Shown here piece by piece: positions 9,421 to 18,431 of a stretch of DNA of 64,000 bases. The first letter of the stretch is position 1, and every line of letters begins with the position of its first letter. The stretch comes from Nitrincola lacisaponensis. GTDB lineage: Bacteria; Pseudomonadota; Gammaproteobacteria; Pseudomonadales; Balneatricaceae. The position numbers were made by a program, and so were the translations under genes. The DNA lies in assembly GCF_000691225.1 (NCBI RefSeq), contig NZ_JMSZ01000036.1:24721-88720 (forward strand), given 5' to 3'. The notes beneath the pieces are model-generated. The model was given only the letters and a program-made list of their open reading frames with translations, had not been told where the DNA came from and did not search any database.

Positions 9421-9476
9421 AACCTGTATTCCCCTGATCTGTGTATGCGGTTCTGTTTAGCCTGTAATGACTGGCA

Positions 9477-10325
9477 TCAGCCGTAACGGCCTGTGATGTA
9501 GTCTTCAGTCTGTTGTTTTGCAGGCTTGGTGAACAGGGTGTCTGTATCACCAAACTCGATCAGGTCACCCATGTACATAAAGGCGGTATAGTCGGACACA
9601 CGTGCAGCCTGTTGCATGTTATGAGTTACGATCACGATGGTGTAGTCATTCTTCAGCTCGTTGATCAGCTCTTCCACTTTCAGGGTTGAGATGGGATCGA
9701 GTGCCGATGCGGGCTCATCCAGCAGAATGACTTCCGGCTCAATTGCCACGGCGCGGGCAATCACCAGACGCTGCTGCTGACCACCAGACATGCCGAAAGC
9801 ATTGTCATCCAGACGGTCCTTAACTTCGTCCCAGAGCGCCGCTGCGCGCAGTGAGCGTTCAACCACTTCATCCAGTACGCGCTTGGAATTGACACCCTGC
9901 AGGCGCAGACCGTAGGCCACATTCTCGTAAATTGATTTAGGGAAAGGGTTAGGTTTCTGGAATACCATGCCCACATTCCGGCGCAGCTCAGCAACGTCGA
10001 TATTGCGATCATAGATATTCTGGCCATCCATGAGGATTTCGCCTTCAATACGGCAGATGTCGACCAGGTCATTCATCCTGTTGAAACAGCGCAACAAGGT
10101 AGATTTACCGCATCCTGAAGGACCGATAAAGGCAGTAACGCGCTTTTCCGGAATCTGCAGGTTGATATTGTTCAGCGCCTGGTCCTGACCATAGTAAAGA
10201 TTCAGGTTATTGACCGACAGCTTGATTTTTTCATCCTGCATCCGCATGGGAGCACGATTGCTGTTATCACGCGCCTGACTGGCTGAAATGGCAATACCGG
10301 CGGTTTCATGTGTCTGTGAATTCAT
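9477..10325 (-). CDS. pstB: Phosphate ABC transporter ATP-binding protein PstB
   Basis: The ATPase of the high-affinity phosphate importer. It has Walker [10 protein letters not shown], signature MSGGQQQR, Walker [14 protein letters not shown] and the H-loop VTHNMQQA. The start is placed at the ATG at 10325, which begins MNSQTHE; the open frame extends six codons more to a TTG. Either start leaves an N-terminal tail of some 30 residues before the ATPase core, a common PstB variation. The gene lies between pstA and phoU. Confidence 0.95.
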   Translation of the reverse strand: MNSQTHETAGIAISASQARDNSNRAPMRMQDEKIKLSVNNLNLYYGQDQALNNINLQIPEKRVTAFIGPSGCGKSTLLRCFNRMNDLVDICRIEGEILMDGQNIYDRNIDVAELRRNVGMVFQKPNPFPKSIYENVAYGLRLQGVNSKRVLDEVVERSLRAAALWDEVKDRLDDNAFGMSGGQQQRLVIARAVAIEPEVILLDEPASALDPISTLKVEELINELKNDYTIVIVTHNMQQAARVSDYTAFMYMGDLIEFGDTDTLFTKPAKQQTEDYITGRYG

Positions 10326-10367
10326 CGTTTTACTCACTCTCAATAATTCGTCAAAGTCAGGCTCGGA

Positions 10368-12035
10368 TTAATCGGATGCACTGCGGTAGCGTTCACGCAA
10401 ACGGTTACGAATGCTGATTGCAGTCAGGTTGAGGATGACGATCAGCATCACCAGCACCAGCGCAGTGGCATACACCAGCGGACGCGCCGCTTCAGCACTC
10501 GGACTCTGGAAACCCACATCATAAATATGAAAGCCCAAATGCATGATCTTACGATCCAGGTGAATGAACGGGAATACACCGTCGATCGGCAGGGTAGGAG
10601 CCAGTTTTACGACCCCCACCAGCATCAGCGGTGCGACCTCACCCGCAGCACGGGCAATGGCCAGGATTAACCCGGTCATCATGGCAGGCGTTGCCAGTGG
10701 CACAATCACCTTCCACAGGGTTTCAGACTTGGTGGCACCCAATGCCAGACTGCCCTGACGGATTGTTGACGGGATACGTGCCAAACCTTCTTCGGTGGAG
10801 ACAATCACGATTGGCAGTGTCAGTAGCGCCAGGGTCAGGGAAGCCCAGAACAAGCCCGGTGTACCAAATGTCGGTGTCGGCAGTGCGGCCTCATAAAACA
10901 GCCGGTCAATGTTGCCGCCGAGGAAGTAGACAAAGAATCCCAAGCCGAATACACCATAGACGATCGAGGGAACCCCGGCCAGGTTGTATACCGAAATACG
11001 GATGATCCGTGTCATCAGGTTTTGCCGTGCGTACTCGCGCAGATAGATGGCTGCCAGAATACCGAAAGGCGTCACGATGATCGACATCACAAACACCATG
11101 GTGACGGTACCGAAAATCGCCGGGAAGATACCACCCTCGGTATTGGCTTCACGTGGCGGTGTGCTTAAAAACTCCCACAAACGCTCGACGTACTGGGCCA
11201 TTTTCTGGGGCACAGACATGGCATTGGGTGCGGTGATACGGACAATGGCAGCCAGGCTCAGATCAACTTCACGATCATCACTCATGCGCATCCGCAGCGT
11301 ATCGCGACGTGTACTCTGATACAGCGCATCCAGCTCAACACGCAGTATCGCGTATTCTTCATCCAGACGTGCACGTTCGGTCGCAATGCGTGCTTCTTCA
11401 GCCGCGCGCTGCTCTGGTGTCGGATCTGACAGCTCCAGGCGGCGTCCATCCAGACGCAGACGCTCAATTTCTGTATTCATCCGTCCGATGGCACCGCGCT
11501 CGATGCTATGAATGTCGCGGTATAACTGCAAGCTGCGCTGAACGGCTTCTTGTAACAGTGGCCAGAAATTTGCGTCTGCCGGTGTGGCAATCACCTCTCC
11601 TTCACGCGACAGGGATACAGGTTGACCATAAAAGTTACCCCACTCACGACGCTCGATTTGCAGAGCATCTTCGGGATACTGAAATTCACCCATACCGGTT
11701 TCAAAGTACCAGGCAAAATCATTACCTGTCTGGTCGCGGTTACCCTGCTTGACCAGATAACGCGTCAGCATATCGATACCTTCAGGTACATGACGTCCGC
11801 CGTCGCGAGCAACTGCTGCCGTAATTGTCTGTGAACGGACAATTTCACCCATGACAACCTGACGGTTACCTTCAGGGTCAATAATCTCCACCTGTGCGAT
11901 ATTGGCGGGCCAGAAGTGACCAAAGCCACGTACCGCGATCAGACCGATCAGACCGACCACCATGATCATACAGAAGGCCACGGCACCGCCGTTCAACCAG
12001 ATCCAGGGTGAGCCACTTTTAAACCATGCTTTCAT
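10368..12035 (-). CDS. pstA: Phosphate ABC transporter permease PstA, long form
   Basis: An inner-membrane channel subunit of PstSCAB. The C-terminal 260 residues are a standard PstA permease with the EAA loop (LGATKSETLWKVIVPLATP). The protein is 555 residues, about twice the E. coli PstA, because a first membrane helix (about 12-38) is followed by about 230 periplasmic residues that include a charged coiled-coil stretch (about 180-250, rich in RLDEE-type repeats). Such long PstA and PstC proteins occur together in several marine gammaproteobacteria. The start has GAGG 7 bases upstream. Confidence 0.93.
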   Translation of the reverse strand: MKAWFKSGSPWIWLNGGAVAFCMIMVVGLIGLIAVRGFGHFWPANIAQVEIIDPEGNRQVVMGEIVRSQTITAAVARDGGRHVPEGIDMLTRYLVKQGNRDQTGNDFAWYFETGMGEFQYPEDALQIERREWGNFYGQPVSLSREGEVIATPADANFWPLLQEAVQRSLQLYRDIHSIERGAIGRMNTEIERLRLDGRRLELSDPTPEQRAAEEARIATERARLDEEYAILRVELDALYQSTRRDTLRMRMSDDREVDLSLAAIVRITAPNAMSVPQKMAQYVERLWEFLSTPPREANTEGGIFPAIFGTVTMVFVMSIIVTPFGILAAIYLREYARQNLMTRIIRISVYNLAGVPSIVYGVFGLGFFVYFLGGNIDRLFYEAALPTPTFGTPGLFWASLTLALLTLPIVIVSTEEGLARIPSTIRQGSLALGATKSETLWKVIVPLATPAMMTGLILAIARAAGEVAPLMLVGVVKLAPTLPIDGVFPFIHLDRKIMHLGFHIYDVGFQSPSAEAARPLVYATALVLVMLIVILNLTAISIRNRLRERYRSASD

Positions 12036-12056
12036 TTTAAATCCTCAATCCCATCA

Positions 12057-14348
12057 TCACAGGTTGCTGTAGCGAGTACGCAAGCGCTGGCGAATAATTT
12101 CGGCAATGGTGTTGACCACGAAGGTCAATGCCAAGAGCACCAGTGCAGCCAGGAACAATACCCTGAAGTGCGATGAGCCCACGGCGGTTTCAGGCAGTTC
12201 CACCGCAATGTTGGCAGACAGCGTACGCATCCCTTCAAAGATGTTGAAGTTCACAACCGGGCTGTTACCGGTTGCCATGAGTACGATCATGGTTTCACCG
12301 ACCGCACGACCAAAGCCCATCATGACGGCCGAAAAAATACCGGGACTGGCTGTGGGCAATACCACACCCATCACGGTTTGCCAGCGTGTTGCACCCAGCG
12401 CCAATGAACCTTGAGTCAGATGTTTGGGTACGGTAAAGACGGCGTCTTCGGCGATCGAGAAAATGGTTGGAATGACTGCGAAGCCCATCGCAATACCGAC
12501 AATCAACGCGTTACGCTGATCATAGGTGATGCCGATGTCAGTGAACCACTGACGCATGCTGCCATTAAAGAACCAGACTTCAATCCAGGGGCTGGCCACC
12601 ACACACAGATAGCCAAACAGCAGAATAACCGGTGCCAGCAACGCAGCTTCCCAGCCATCCGGAATCAACTTGCGAATCGGCAGCTTGCTCCAGATAAATG
12701 CAAATAGCAGCATCATCACCGGCATCAGAATAAAGAAGCTGAAGATTGCCGGCAGGTTGTCCTCAGCAAAGGGTGCCAGCCACAGACCCGCGAGGAAGCC
12801 TAGAATAACGGTTGGCAGAGCCTCCATGATCTCAATGCTGGGCTTAACGATACCGCGCAGCTTGGGTGTCATGAAATAGGCGGTATAAATGGCACCAGCA
12901 ATGGCCAGAGGCATGGCAAACAGCATGGCATAGAAGGCAGCTTTCAGTGTACCGACCGACAGCGGTATCAGACTGAATTTGGACTCAAACTCATCGGATG
13001 CAGATGATGACTGCCAGATGTAATCGGGGTTAGCACGTCCTTCATACCAGACTTTATTCCACATGGCAGAGAAAGACAGCTGCGGATGGCGGTTCCACAA
13101 CCCGGCCACCTGTACCTGATTTTGGCTATCCAGTAGTAACAAGCGGCCGTTCACCTGAGAAATCGCAGCATTAATCAGTGCTGAACTGGCTTTTTGCTCC
13201 AGAAACAGGGTGCGAGCCGAGGTACCGTAGTGGATACCCAACTGACCTGCTGCATCCACCGCCAGAAATCCCTTACGTGTGTATTCGGGTGTGATTTTGG
13301 TAATGGCAGCACCGTGTGGTTTGAAGTCACGAATGCGCTCAAGCGAGTTACGGTTTTGCTCATCACGCACCAGGAACCACTGGCTCAATTCGCCGGATTC
13401 GGTACCAATAATCAGCGATACTGTACCGACCAGAAAATCGATGGCCGTAATTGCACTACCCTGACCGGCATCGTAGCGATCTACCAGACGGGGGCTATTC
13501 AGATCGGATATATCGTAGTAGTAGATAAAACCGGACTGATCGGCAATAAAGAGGCTGCGAAGTGCTTTATCCAGCAGCATTTTAACCGGTTGCTCCGGGA
13601 CAGTGCTAATCTCGGCATGTCGGGTAGTGACCGTGGTTTCACCGGTCATCATGTTGGAGCGGGTGGTTAAATGTGTCAGTACCAGACGACGATCGGCGGT
13701 GATTGCCGCCATCAGTGAACCACCCGATCCCCGGGTTACGGTTTCCAGTGCCAGGAACTCCAGAGGCATGCCTTCAGGATCTACTGTAATCGGGTCTGCA
13801 CCAAAAGGATGTTCAATTTTTGGCGTGATGACGCGCTGATCGTTAGGGAAACTCAGGTCGAAAGCATGACGTGAGATAATTGCCTGCCCGTTACTCAGTC
13901 CCTGTGCAGAAACGGCACCAATCACTTCGGTATGTGCGAAGCTGGTGATCTGGGTATCTTCGGGTATCGGCAGCTCAAACTCATGACGAATGCTGCCGTC
14001 ATCAGCGCTGAAAAACGTGACACGTCCATCATCGGTGTATTGTATCCCCAGCTCCTGATAGCGCTCCAGTATCAGATGCTGCAGGCCTGCGTCCTGAACC
14101 GGCAGGGCATAGCTGGCCTCAGGCGTGACAGTCGCCCCTCTCAGAATCGGCATGACCTCGTAGAACAGGTAGATAAAGATCATCGCCAAGGCAAAGACCA
14201 CACCATAGCCTGCCAGGGTGATGCCCCAACGGGAGGTGCTGTCACGGCGGGCACGTTTACGGCGCAGTTTTTGGCGCGCTTCAGTATCGGGCAGTAATGA
14301 CCGACTGCGGATGGAAGGCGGAACCGCCGGGGTTACCGTATCATTCAT
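12057..14348 (-). CDS. pstC: Phosphate ABC transporter permease PstC, long form
   Basis: Partner channel subunit of PstA. The C-terminal 300 residues hold six membrane helices and the permease loop (LGATRWQTVMGVVLPTASPG). The protein is 763 residues because a membrane helix at about 46-70 is followed by some 400 periplasmic residues with repeated short beta strands, probably a propeller-like domain. What that domain does is unknown; it may bind the PstA insert or PstS. It is preceded by its own Pho box, downstream of the pstS terminator. Confidence 0.92.
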   Translation of the reverse strand: MNDTVTPAVPPSIRSRSLLPDTEARQKLRRKRARRDSTSRWGITLAGYGVVFALAMIFIYLFYEVMPILRGATVTPEASYALPVQDAGLQHLILERYQELGIQYTDDGRVTFFSADDGSIRHEFELPIPEDTQITSFAHTEVIGAVSAQGLSNGQAIISRHAFDLSFPNDQRVITPKIEHPFGADPITVDPEGMPLEFLALETVTRGSGGSLMAAITADRRLVLTHLTTRSNMMTGETTVTTRHAEISTVPEQPVKMLLDKALRSLFIADQSGFIYYYDISDLNSPRLVDRYDAGQGSAITAIDFLVGTVSLIIGTESGELSQWFLVRDEQNRNSLERIRDFKPHGAAITKITPEYTRKGFLAVDAAGQLGIHYGTSARTLFLEQKASSALINAAISQVNGRLLLLDSQNQVQVAGLWNRHPQLSFSAMWNKVWYEGRANPDYIWQSSSASDEFESKFSLIPLSVGTLKAAFYAMLFAMPLAIAGAIYTAYFMTPKLRGIVKPSIEIMEALPTVILGFLAGLWLAPFAEDNLPAIFSFFILMPVMMLLFAFIWSKLPIRKLIPDGWEAALLAPVILLFGYLCVVASPWIEVWFFNGSMRQWFTDIGITYDQRNALIVGIAMGFAVIPTIFSIAEDAVFTVPKHLTQGSLALGATRWQTVMGVVLPTASPGIFSAVMMGFGRAVGETMIVLMATGNSPVVNFNIFEGMRTLSANIAVELPETAVGSSHFRVLFLAALVLLALTFVVNTIAEIIRQRLRTRYSNL

Positions 14349-14394
14349 GAGAAATCGCTCTTTTCGAATCGAATTTAATGATGCTGGCCAGAAT

Positions 14395-14412
14395 AATGCA
14401 GATATATGACAT
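14395..14412 (-). promoter_or_regulatory. Second (internal) Pho box, before pstC
   Basis: The minus strand reads ATGTCATATATCTGCATT, two half sites (ATGTCAT, CTGCATT) around ATAT. It lies between the pstS terminator and pstC and could give pstCAB-phoU a PhoB promoter of its own. The -10 is not obvious, so the site is less certain than those of phoB and pstS. Confidence 0.6.
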
Positions 14413-14483
14413 TAATGTTACGAGCGGGCCGGTTGCAGGACAAAGTACCCATACAAGCCGCACGAAGAGATGGGCCATCATAA

Positions 14484-14510
14484 AAAAAGAGGCCACAGGG
14501 GCCTCTTTTT
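14484..14510 (-). terminator. Terminator between pstS and pstC
   Basis: A perfect 11-bp stem (arms 14484-14494 and 14500-14510) with a 5-base loop. On the minus strand it ends in a run of U. It would stop most pstS transcripts and so give more PstS than membrane subunits. Confidence 0.85.
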
Positions 14511-14529
14511 CTACTAAGCGAAATCTAGA

Positions 14530-15504
14530 TCACTCAATACCCAGATCGGCGCGGATACGGGCAGCCAGTGACTCAGGCAGAGGCACGTAACCATCGCGGT
14601 GAACCACTTCCTGACCCTGCTTGGAGTACAGCATTTTCACGAATTCACGTGTCTGCGGGTCCAGATCCTGGTTCGGGTTTTTGTTGATATAGATGTACAG
14701 GTAACGAGCCAGCGGGTATTCGCCAGAAGCGGCATTCTCAGCAGTTGCATCAACAAATGCACCGCCTTCTTCCGCTGCCAGAGGTACAACGCGAACACCA
14801 GAAGTACGGTAACCGATACCAGAATAACCGATACCGTTGATAGACTCACTGACACCCTGAACAACAGAGGAAGAGCCTGGCTGTTCGTTGATGCTGGACT
14901 TGAAGTCACCGCCACACAGTGCGTTGTCTTTGAAGTAACCGTAAGTACCTGATACAGCGTTACGGCTGTACAGCGCGAAGTCGCGGTTTTCCCATGCGCC
15001 GCTCAGGCCTACCTGGCCCCAACGGGTGATGTCGCTGTCATTACCGCAACGACGAGTAGCCGAGAAGATCGCATCAACCTGAGGAATGCTCAGGCCTTCA
15101 ATTGGGTTGTCTTTGTTGACGTATACAGCCAGCATGTCGATCGCAACTGGCAGCTCAGTCGGTGCATAACCGTAGCGCTCTTCAAATGCCTGGATCTCAG
15201 ACTGACGCATGCCACGGCTCATTGGAGCCAGGGTTGCAGTACCTTCAGTCAGGGCTGGTGGCGCAGTAGAAGAACCGGCACCCTGAACCTGAATGTTGAC
15301 GTTCGGGTAGAAACGGTTGAACTCTTCGGCCCACAGAGCCATCAGGTTGTTCAGAGTATCAGAACCGATACTGGACAGGTTGCCGGATACGCCGGACACA
15401 GCGCTGTACTCAGGCAGGTTCGGGTCTACATCAGCGGCAGCAAAGCTGCTGATGGCGATAGCGCTGGCCAGGGCTGCTGCCTGAAACGCGTGCTTCATCT
15501 TCAT
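14530..15504 (-). CDS. pstS: Phosphate-binding periplasmic protein PstS
   Basis: Captures phosphate in the periplasm for PstCA. A signal peptide covers about the first 25 residues (MKMKHAFQAAALASAIA, then SSFAAA). The phosphate loop residues are in SSIGSDTLNN and GAGSSTAPPAL, with the SRGMRQSE and SGTYGYF elements typical of the family. The start at 15504 is chosen because GGAG precedes it; an upstream in-frame codon would only add six residues. It is followed by a terminator and preceded by a Pho box with a TATAGT -10. Confidence 0.95.
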   Translation of the reverse strand: MKMKHAFQAAALASAIAISSFAAADVDPNLPEYSAVSGVSGNLSSIGSDTLNNLMALWAEEFNRFYPNVNIQVQGAGSSTAPPALTEGTATLAPMSRGMRQSEIQAFEERYGYAPTELPVAIDMLAVYVNKDNPIEGLSIPQVDAIFSATRRCGNDSDITRWGQVGLSGAWENRDFALYSRNAVSGTYGYFKDNALCGGDFKSSINEQPGSSSVVQGVSESINGIGYSGIGYRTSGVRVVPLAAEEGGAFVDATAENAASGEYPLARYLYIYINKNPNQDLDPQTREFVKMLYSKQGQEVVHRDGYVPLPESLAARIRADLGIE

Positions 15505-15555
15505 GGTGTCACTCTCCGTCAATCATGGACTCAGGTGTTTTAATTCACGCTGCTC

Positions 15556-15589
15556 ACTATAAGGCGGCAATGTGACGAAAGTGTGACAG
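15556..15589 (-). promoter_or_regulatory. Pho box and -10 element of pstS
   Basis: On the minus strand, 15589-15572 reads CTGTCACACTTTCGTCAC, half sites CTGTCAC and TCGTCAC around ACTT. TATAGT at 15561-15556 starts after exactly 10 bases, the spacing of PhoB-activated promoters in which the box replaces the -35. Confidence 0.88.
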
Positions 15590-15695
15590 ATTAAAATTGT
15601 TTGATTTTTTCAGCATCCTTTGGCCTGCTTCGGCGTCTTCTATACTGAAAGAAGGAAATATACCCGAAGAGTGTTTCAGGCACAGGTACGCAGCC

Positions 15696-17015
15696 ATGTA
15701 TTCCCGACTGATTGAAATCTATCGCAATAATCCTCGCGAAGGTCATGTGTTAAGCATCATGCTGGTGGCTTTTGCGGTGATCTATTTCTTGCCTGCGGGT
15801 ACAGAGCGATTTGACAACGCAGTATTGGAAGCCATTCGCCTGACCAATTGGTATGCGCGTGAACATGTTATTTTATGTTTACTACCTGCTTTTTTGATTG
15901 CAGGTGCCATGGCTACCTATCTAAGCCAGGATGCCGTGATGCGCTATCTGGGGCCGGATGCATCCAAACCGGTTGCCTTCAGTGTCGCCTCCGTATCGGG
16001 AACACTGCTGGCAGTCTGCTCCTGCACCGTCTTGCCGTTATTCGGCGGTATTTACAAGCGTGGTGCCGGTTTGGGTGCCGCCATTGCGTTTTTGTATTCA
16101 GGTCCGGCGATTAATGTCATGGCGGTGGTTGTGACCGCTAAAGTATTGGGTGCCGAAATAGGCATTGCCCGTGCAGTGGGGGCGATCGTGTTTGCACTGG
16201 TCATCGGTACTATCATGCATCTGATATATCGCAAGGAAGAAGCTCAACGCTCCGTCACCAGTAAGCGTGGTTTTACCGGTGGCAGCAGCGACCAGTCCAT
16301 GGGTGTTGTAGCTCTGTTCTTTGCACTCATGGTGGGTATTCTGGTGTTTGCCAACTGGGCGGCGGCTGACAGCCCGGTCTGGATGCAGATCCATGCCTGG
16401 AAATGGCCCATCACCGCGCTGCTATCGGTGGCGTTAGGTGTGCTGCTGGTTTTGCGCTGGCAGTGGCCGGTATTGCCGGTGCTTCTCCTGGCTGGCATTG
16501 TTGCCGCCTTTGCATTGCTGCTGCCAGCTGTTCCTGAGTTACCCTTTGTGATGGGTATGGGTGGGTTAATGTTGATCTCATCACTGCGTACCGAGGACCG
16601 AGAGTGGGCGGTGCAAAGCTGGGATTTTGCCAAGCAGATTCTACCTTTATTGCTGGCAGGTGTGTTTGTGGCAGGGTTTGCGCTGGGTCGCCCCGGGCAT
16701 GAAGGCATCATTCCCTCAGCGTGGGTGGCTGCTGCGGTGGGAGATAACTCACTGACTTCAACGATGCTTGCCTCAGTACTGGGCGCGCTCATGTACTTTT
16801 CTACGCTCACCGAAGTGCCCATTGTCGAAGCACTGTTGGGAGCGGGAATGGGCAAGGGACCTGCATTGGCCTTGCTGTTAGCGGGGCCTGCATTATCCTT
16901 ACCCAATATGCTTGTTATCAGAACGATATTGGGGACAGAAAAAACCCTGGTGTACTGTGCGCTGGTGGTGGTGATGGCGACCATTACCGGGTTTGTCTAC
17001 GGTAACGGGTGGTAG
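15696..17015 (+). CDS. ArsP/UPF0718-like permease
   Basis: An inner-membrane permease with about ten to twelve helices. It carries the CSCTVLPLF motif and the SGPAINVMA motif of the DUF318/ArsP-like family (PF03773). Members of the ArsP branch export trivalent organoarsenicals; others are uncharacterised. The ATG at 15696 begins MYSRLIEI. The open frame extends upstream, but that part overlaps the pstS promoter. A thioredoxin-like gene follows 34 bases later, a frequent pairing for this family. Location at the edge of an arsenic block suggests, without proving, an arsenic substrate. Confidence 0.8.
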   Translation: MYSRLIEIYRNNPREGHVLSIMLVAFAVIYFLPAGTERFDNAVLEAIRLTNWYAREHVILCLLPAFLIAGAMATYLSQDAVMRYLGPDASKPVAFSVASVSGTLLAVCSCTVLPLFGGIYKRGAGLGAAIAFLYSGPAINVMAVVVTAKVLGAEIGIARAVGAIVFALVIGTIMHLIYRKEEAQRSVTSKRGFTGGSSDQSMGVVALFFALMVGILVFANWAAADSPVWMQIHAWKWPITALLSVALGVLLVLRWQWPVLPVLLLAGIVAAFALLLPAVPELPFVMGMGGLMLISSLRTEDREWAVQSWDFAKQILPLLLAGVFVAGFALGRPGHEGIIPSAWVAAAVGDNSLTSTMLASVLGALMYFSTLTEVPIVEALLGAGMGKGPALALLLAGPALSLPNMLVIRTILGTEKTLVYCALVVVMATITGFVYGNGW

Positions 17016-17049
17016 TGTTTAACCTAAATTGAATCAGGAAACTTGAATC

Positions 17050-17280
17050 ATGAAATTTACAATCTACGGTAGCGGTTGTGCAAAATGCAAGCAATTGACT
17101 GCAAATGCAGAGCAGGCGGCACAGCAAAAAGGACTGGCCTATGAACTGGTTAAAGTGACCGATACGAATGCTATTATTGACGCTGGCATTATGCGCACAC
17201 CGGCTTTGGCTATTGATGATGAGATCGTCATTGAGGGTAAGGTTGCCAGTGCCGATGAGGTTGCCAGTCTGCTGGATTGA
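17050..17280 (+). CDS. Small thioredoxin-like protein (MTH895/TM0996 type)
   Basis: A 76-residue cytoplasmic redox or metal-binding protein with a thioredoxin fold. The CxxC motif is SGCAKCKQL, near the N-terminus, and the cis-Pro region is MRTPALAIDDEI. Proteins of this Thioredoxin_3 type are often encoded beside DUF318 permeases, perhaps handing them a reduced or metal-bound substrate. The stop is 6 bases before the sigma-factor start, so the three genes likely form one operon. Confidence 0.85.
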   Translation: MKFTIYGSGCAKCKQLTANAEQAAQQKGLAYELVKVTDTNAIIDAGIMRTPALAIDDEIVIEGKVASADEVASLLD

Positions 17281-17286
17281 CTCGAT

Positions 17287-17823
17287 ATGAGCACCCCAGG
17301 CTTTGAATGTGTTTTACGTGCATGGCAGCTTCATGAACAAGAACTGAGGGTATTTTTGTATCATCATATGCAACATGTGGATGAAACAGATGACTGCCTT
17401 CAGGATGTGTTTGTCAAATCTCTGCAGCAGGGGAAGGCGTTTTGTGGACTGGATAATCCTAAAGCCTGGCTGTTTCGAGTGGCAAAAAATACCCTGATTG
17501 ATCGCTATCGTCGGTTAAAACCCTGGACCGAACTAAGTCCCGAACATCCACAGCCTGAAGTTGAGCGGGCCGCCATTGATGAATTGGATAGCTGCTTACG
17601 GCGCAATATCCGTGAGCTGGCGACCGCTGATCGAGAGATACTTGAGGCCTGTGACCTGCAGGGTATGACACAACTGGCCTATGCACAACACAAGGGACTG
17701 ACGCTCACCGCAACCAAGGCTCGCTTGCGTAGAGCACGCCAGCGTTTGCGCTCAGCTCTGGTGAGTCATTGTCAAATTGGCTTTGACGAATCAGGACGGG
17801 TCTGTTGTTATGTTCCCCGGTAG
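17287..17823 (+). CDS. SigZ-like ECF sigma factor with Cys-rich C-terminal tail
   Basis: A 178-residue sigma-70 family factor with region 2 (DCLQDVFVKSLQ, AWLFRVAKNTLIDRYR) and region 4 (MTQLAYAQHKGLTLTATKARLRRARQRLRSAL). It resembles SigZ, which also ends in a short cysteine-bearing tail. Here the tail is CQIGFDESGRVCCYVPR, with Cys162, Cys173 and Cys174. A metal, arsenite or redox sensor role for this tail is my inference. No classical anti-sigma gene follows; the next gene encodes an unrecognised 146-residue protein. Confidence 0.85.
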   Translation: MSTPGFECVLRAWQLHEQELRVFLYHHMQHVDETDDCLQDVFVKSLQQGKAFCGLDNPKAWLFRVAKNTLIDRYRRLKPWTELSPEHPQPEVERAAIDELDSCLRRNIRELATADREILEACDLQGMTQLAYAQHKGLTLTATKARLRRARQRLRSALVSHCQIGFDESGRVCCYVPR

Positions 17824-17856
17824 GGTTATCTGTCACACAATAAAAGAGAAAAATTT

Positions 17857-18297
17857 ATGGCTGTATTGGTAGAAGCAACCTCCGTTCTGATTCGTGTGGC
17901 GGCAGTGAATGAAAAAATCGCTGGCGGCTGGAATGCGTTTATTAAACATCTGCCAACCGAGCGGTTTTGCTCAGATGATGAACTAATCAGCGTGATTCTG
18001 ATTGATCCGCCGGAAGTCACGGCGTTTGCGAATTCATTGAAACCCCTGGGACTGGATTTCGACTGGCAGGGGGAGCCAGTGGATGTGGCTTTTGCGGATC
18101 AAAAGCGCGGTTTGATTACGCCCTGCAACTGGGTTGAGTTCACTAATGTAAATATTGGCATAGCCGGAACCGGTCCCAGCGTAGCCATCTGTCGTATGGT
18201 CGGCAGTCAGTCACATGAGTTGCGCTTACCCGAGGGCTGGCAGTATTCGGGTTCTTTAACCGAGGCCTTTGGTGCTGAGGCCAACCCGTCTCACTAG
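17857..18297 (+). CDS. Hypothetical protein downstream of the sigma factor
   Basis: Not recognised. The product is 146 residues with no signal peptide or membrane helix and a mixed alpha/beta look. Three cysteines are spread along it (ERFCSDDEL, TPCNWVEF, AICRMVG). The ribosome site (AAGAGA) is well placed. It lies 33 bases after the sigma-factor gene and ends 134 bases before arxB', so it closes the permease/thioredoxin/sigma operon. It could be a partner of the sigma factor or an unrelated metabolic protein. Confidence 0.65.
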   Translation: MAVLVEATSVLIRVAAVNEKIAGGWNAFIKHLPTERFCSDDELISVILIDPPEVTAFANSLKPLGLDFDWQGEPVDVAFADQKRGLITPCNWVEFTNVNIGIAGTGPSVAICRMVGSQSHELRLPEGWQYSGSLTEAFGAEANPSH

Positions 18298-18335
18298 ACA
18301 TTAGTCTAGCTTCGCCTGTTTTATTTCTGATCAGC

Positions 18336-18394
18336 TTGATGATTATTCGTTCTACTGTAATACTAAATTTATATATATGGATTTCCGTATATAT
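18336..18394 (+). promoter_or_regulatory. Candidate promoter and AT-rich dyad before the arx operon
   Basis: TTGATG (18336-18341) and TAATAC (18358-18363) with a 16-base spacer can serve as -35 and -10. Just downstream, 18371-18381 (ATATATATGGA) and 18384-18394 (TCCGTATATAT) form an inverted repeat with one mismatch around TT. The dyad would sit at the transcription start, a good place for a repressor. Its core, ATATATG-N6-CGTATAT, closely matches a dyad before arsC. Confidence 0.5.
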
Positions 18395-18431
18395 CTGAGT
18401 AAAACAGTCGGAATTAATAATTATAAAAACC

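Noticed and set aside
15597..15695. Longer N-terminus for the ArsP-like permease from a TTG at 15597
   Set aside because: The added residues lack permease character and the stretch lies beside the pstS Pho box; the ATG at 15696 starts a normal family N-terminus.
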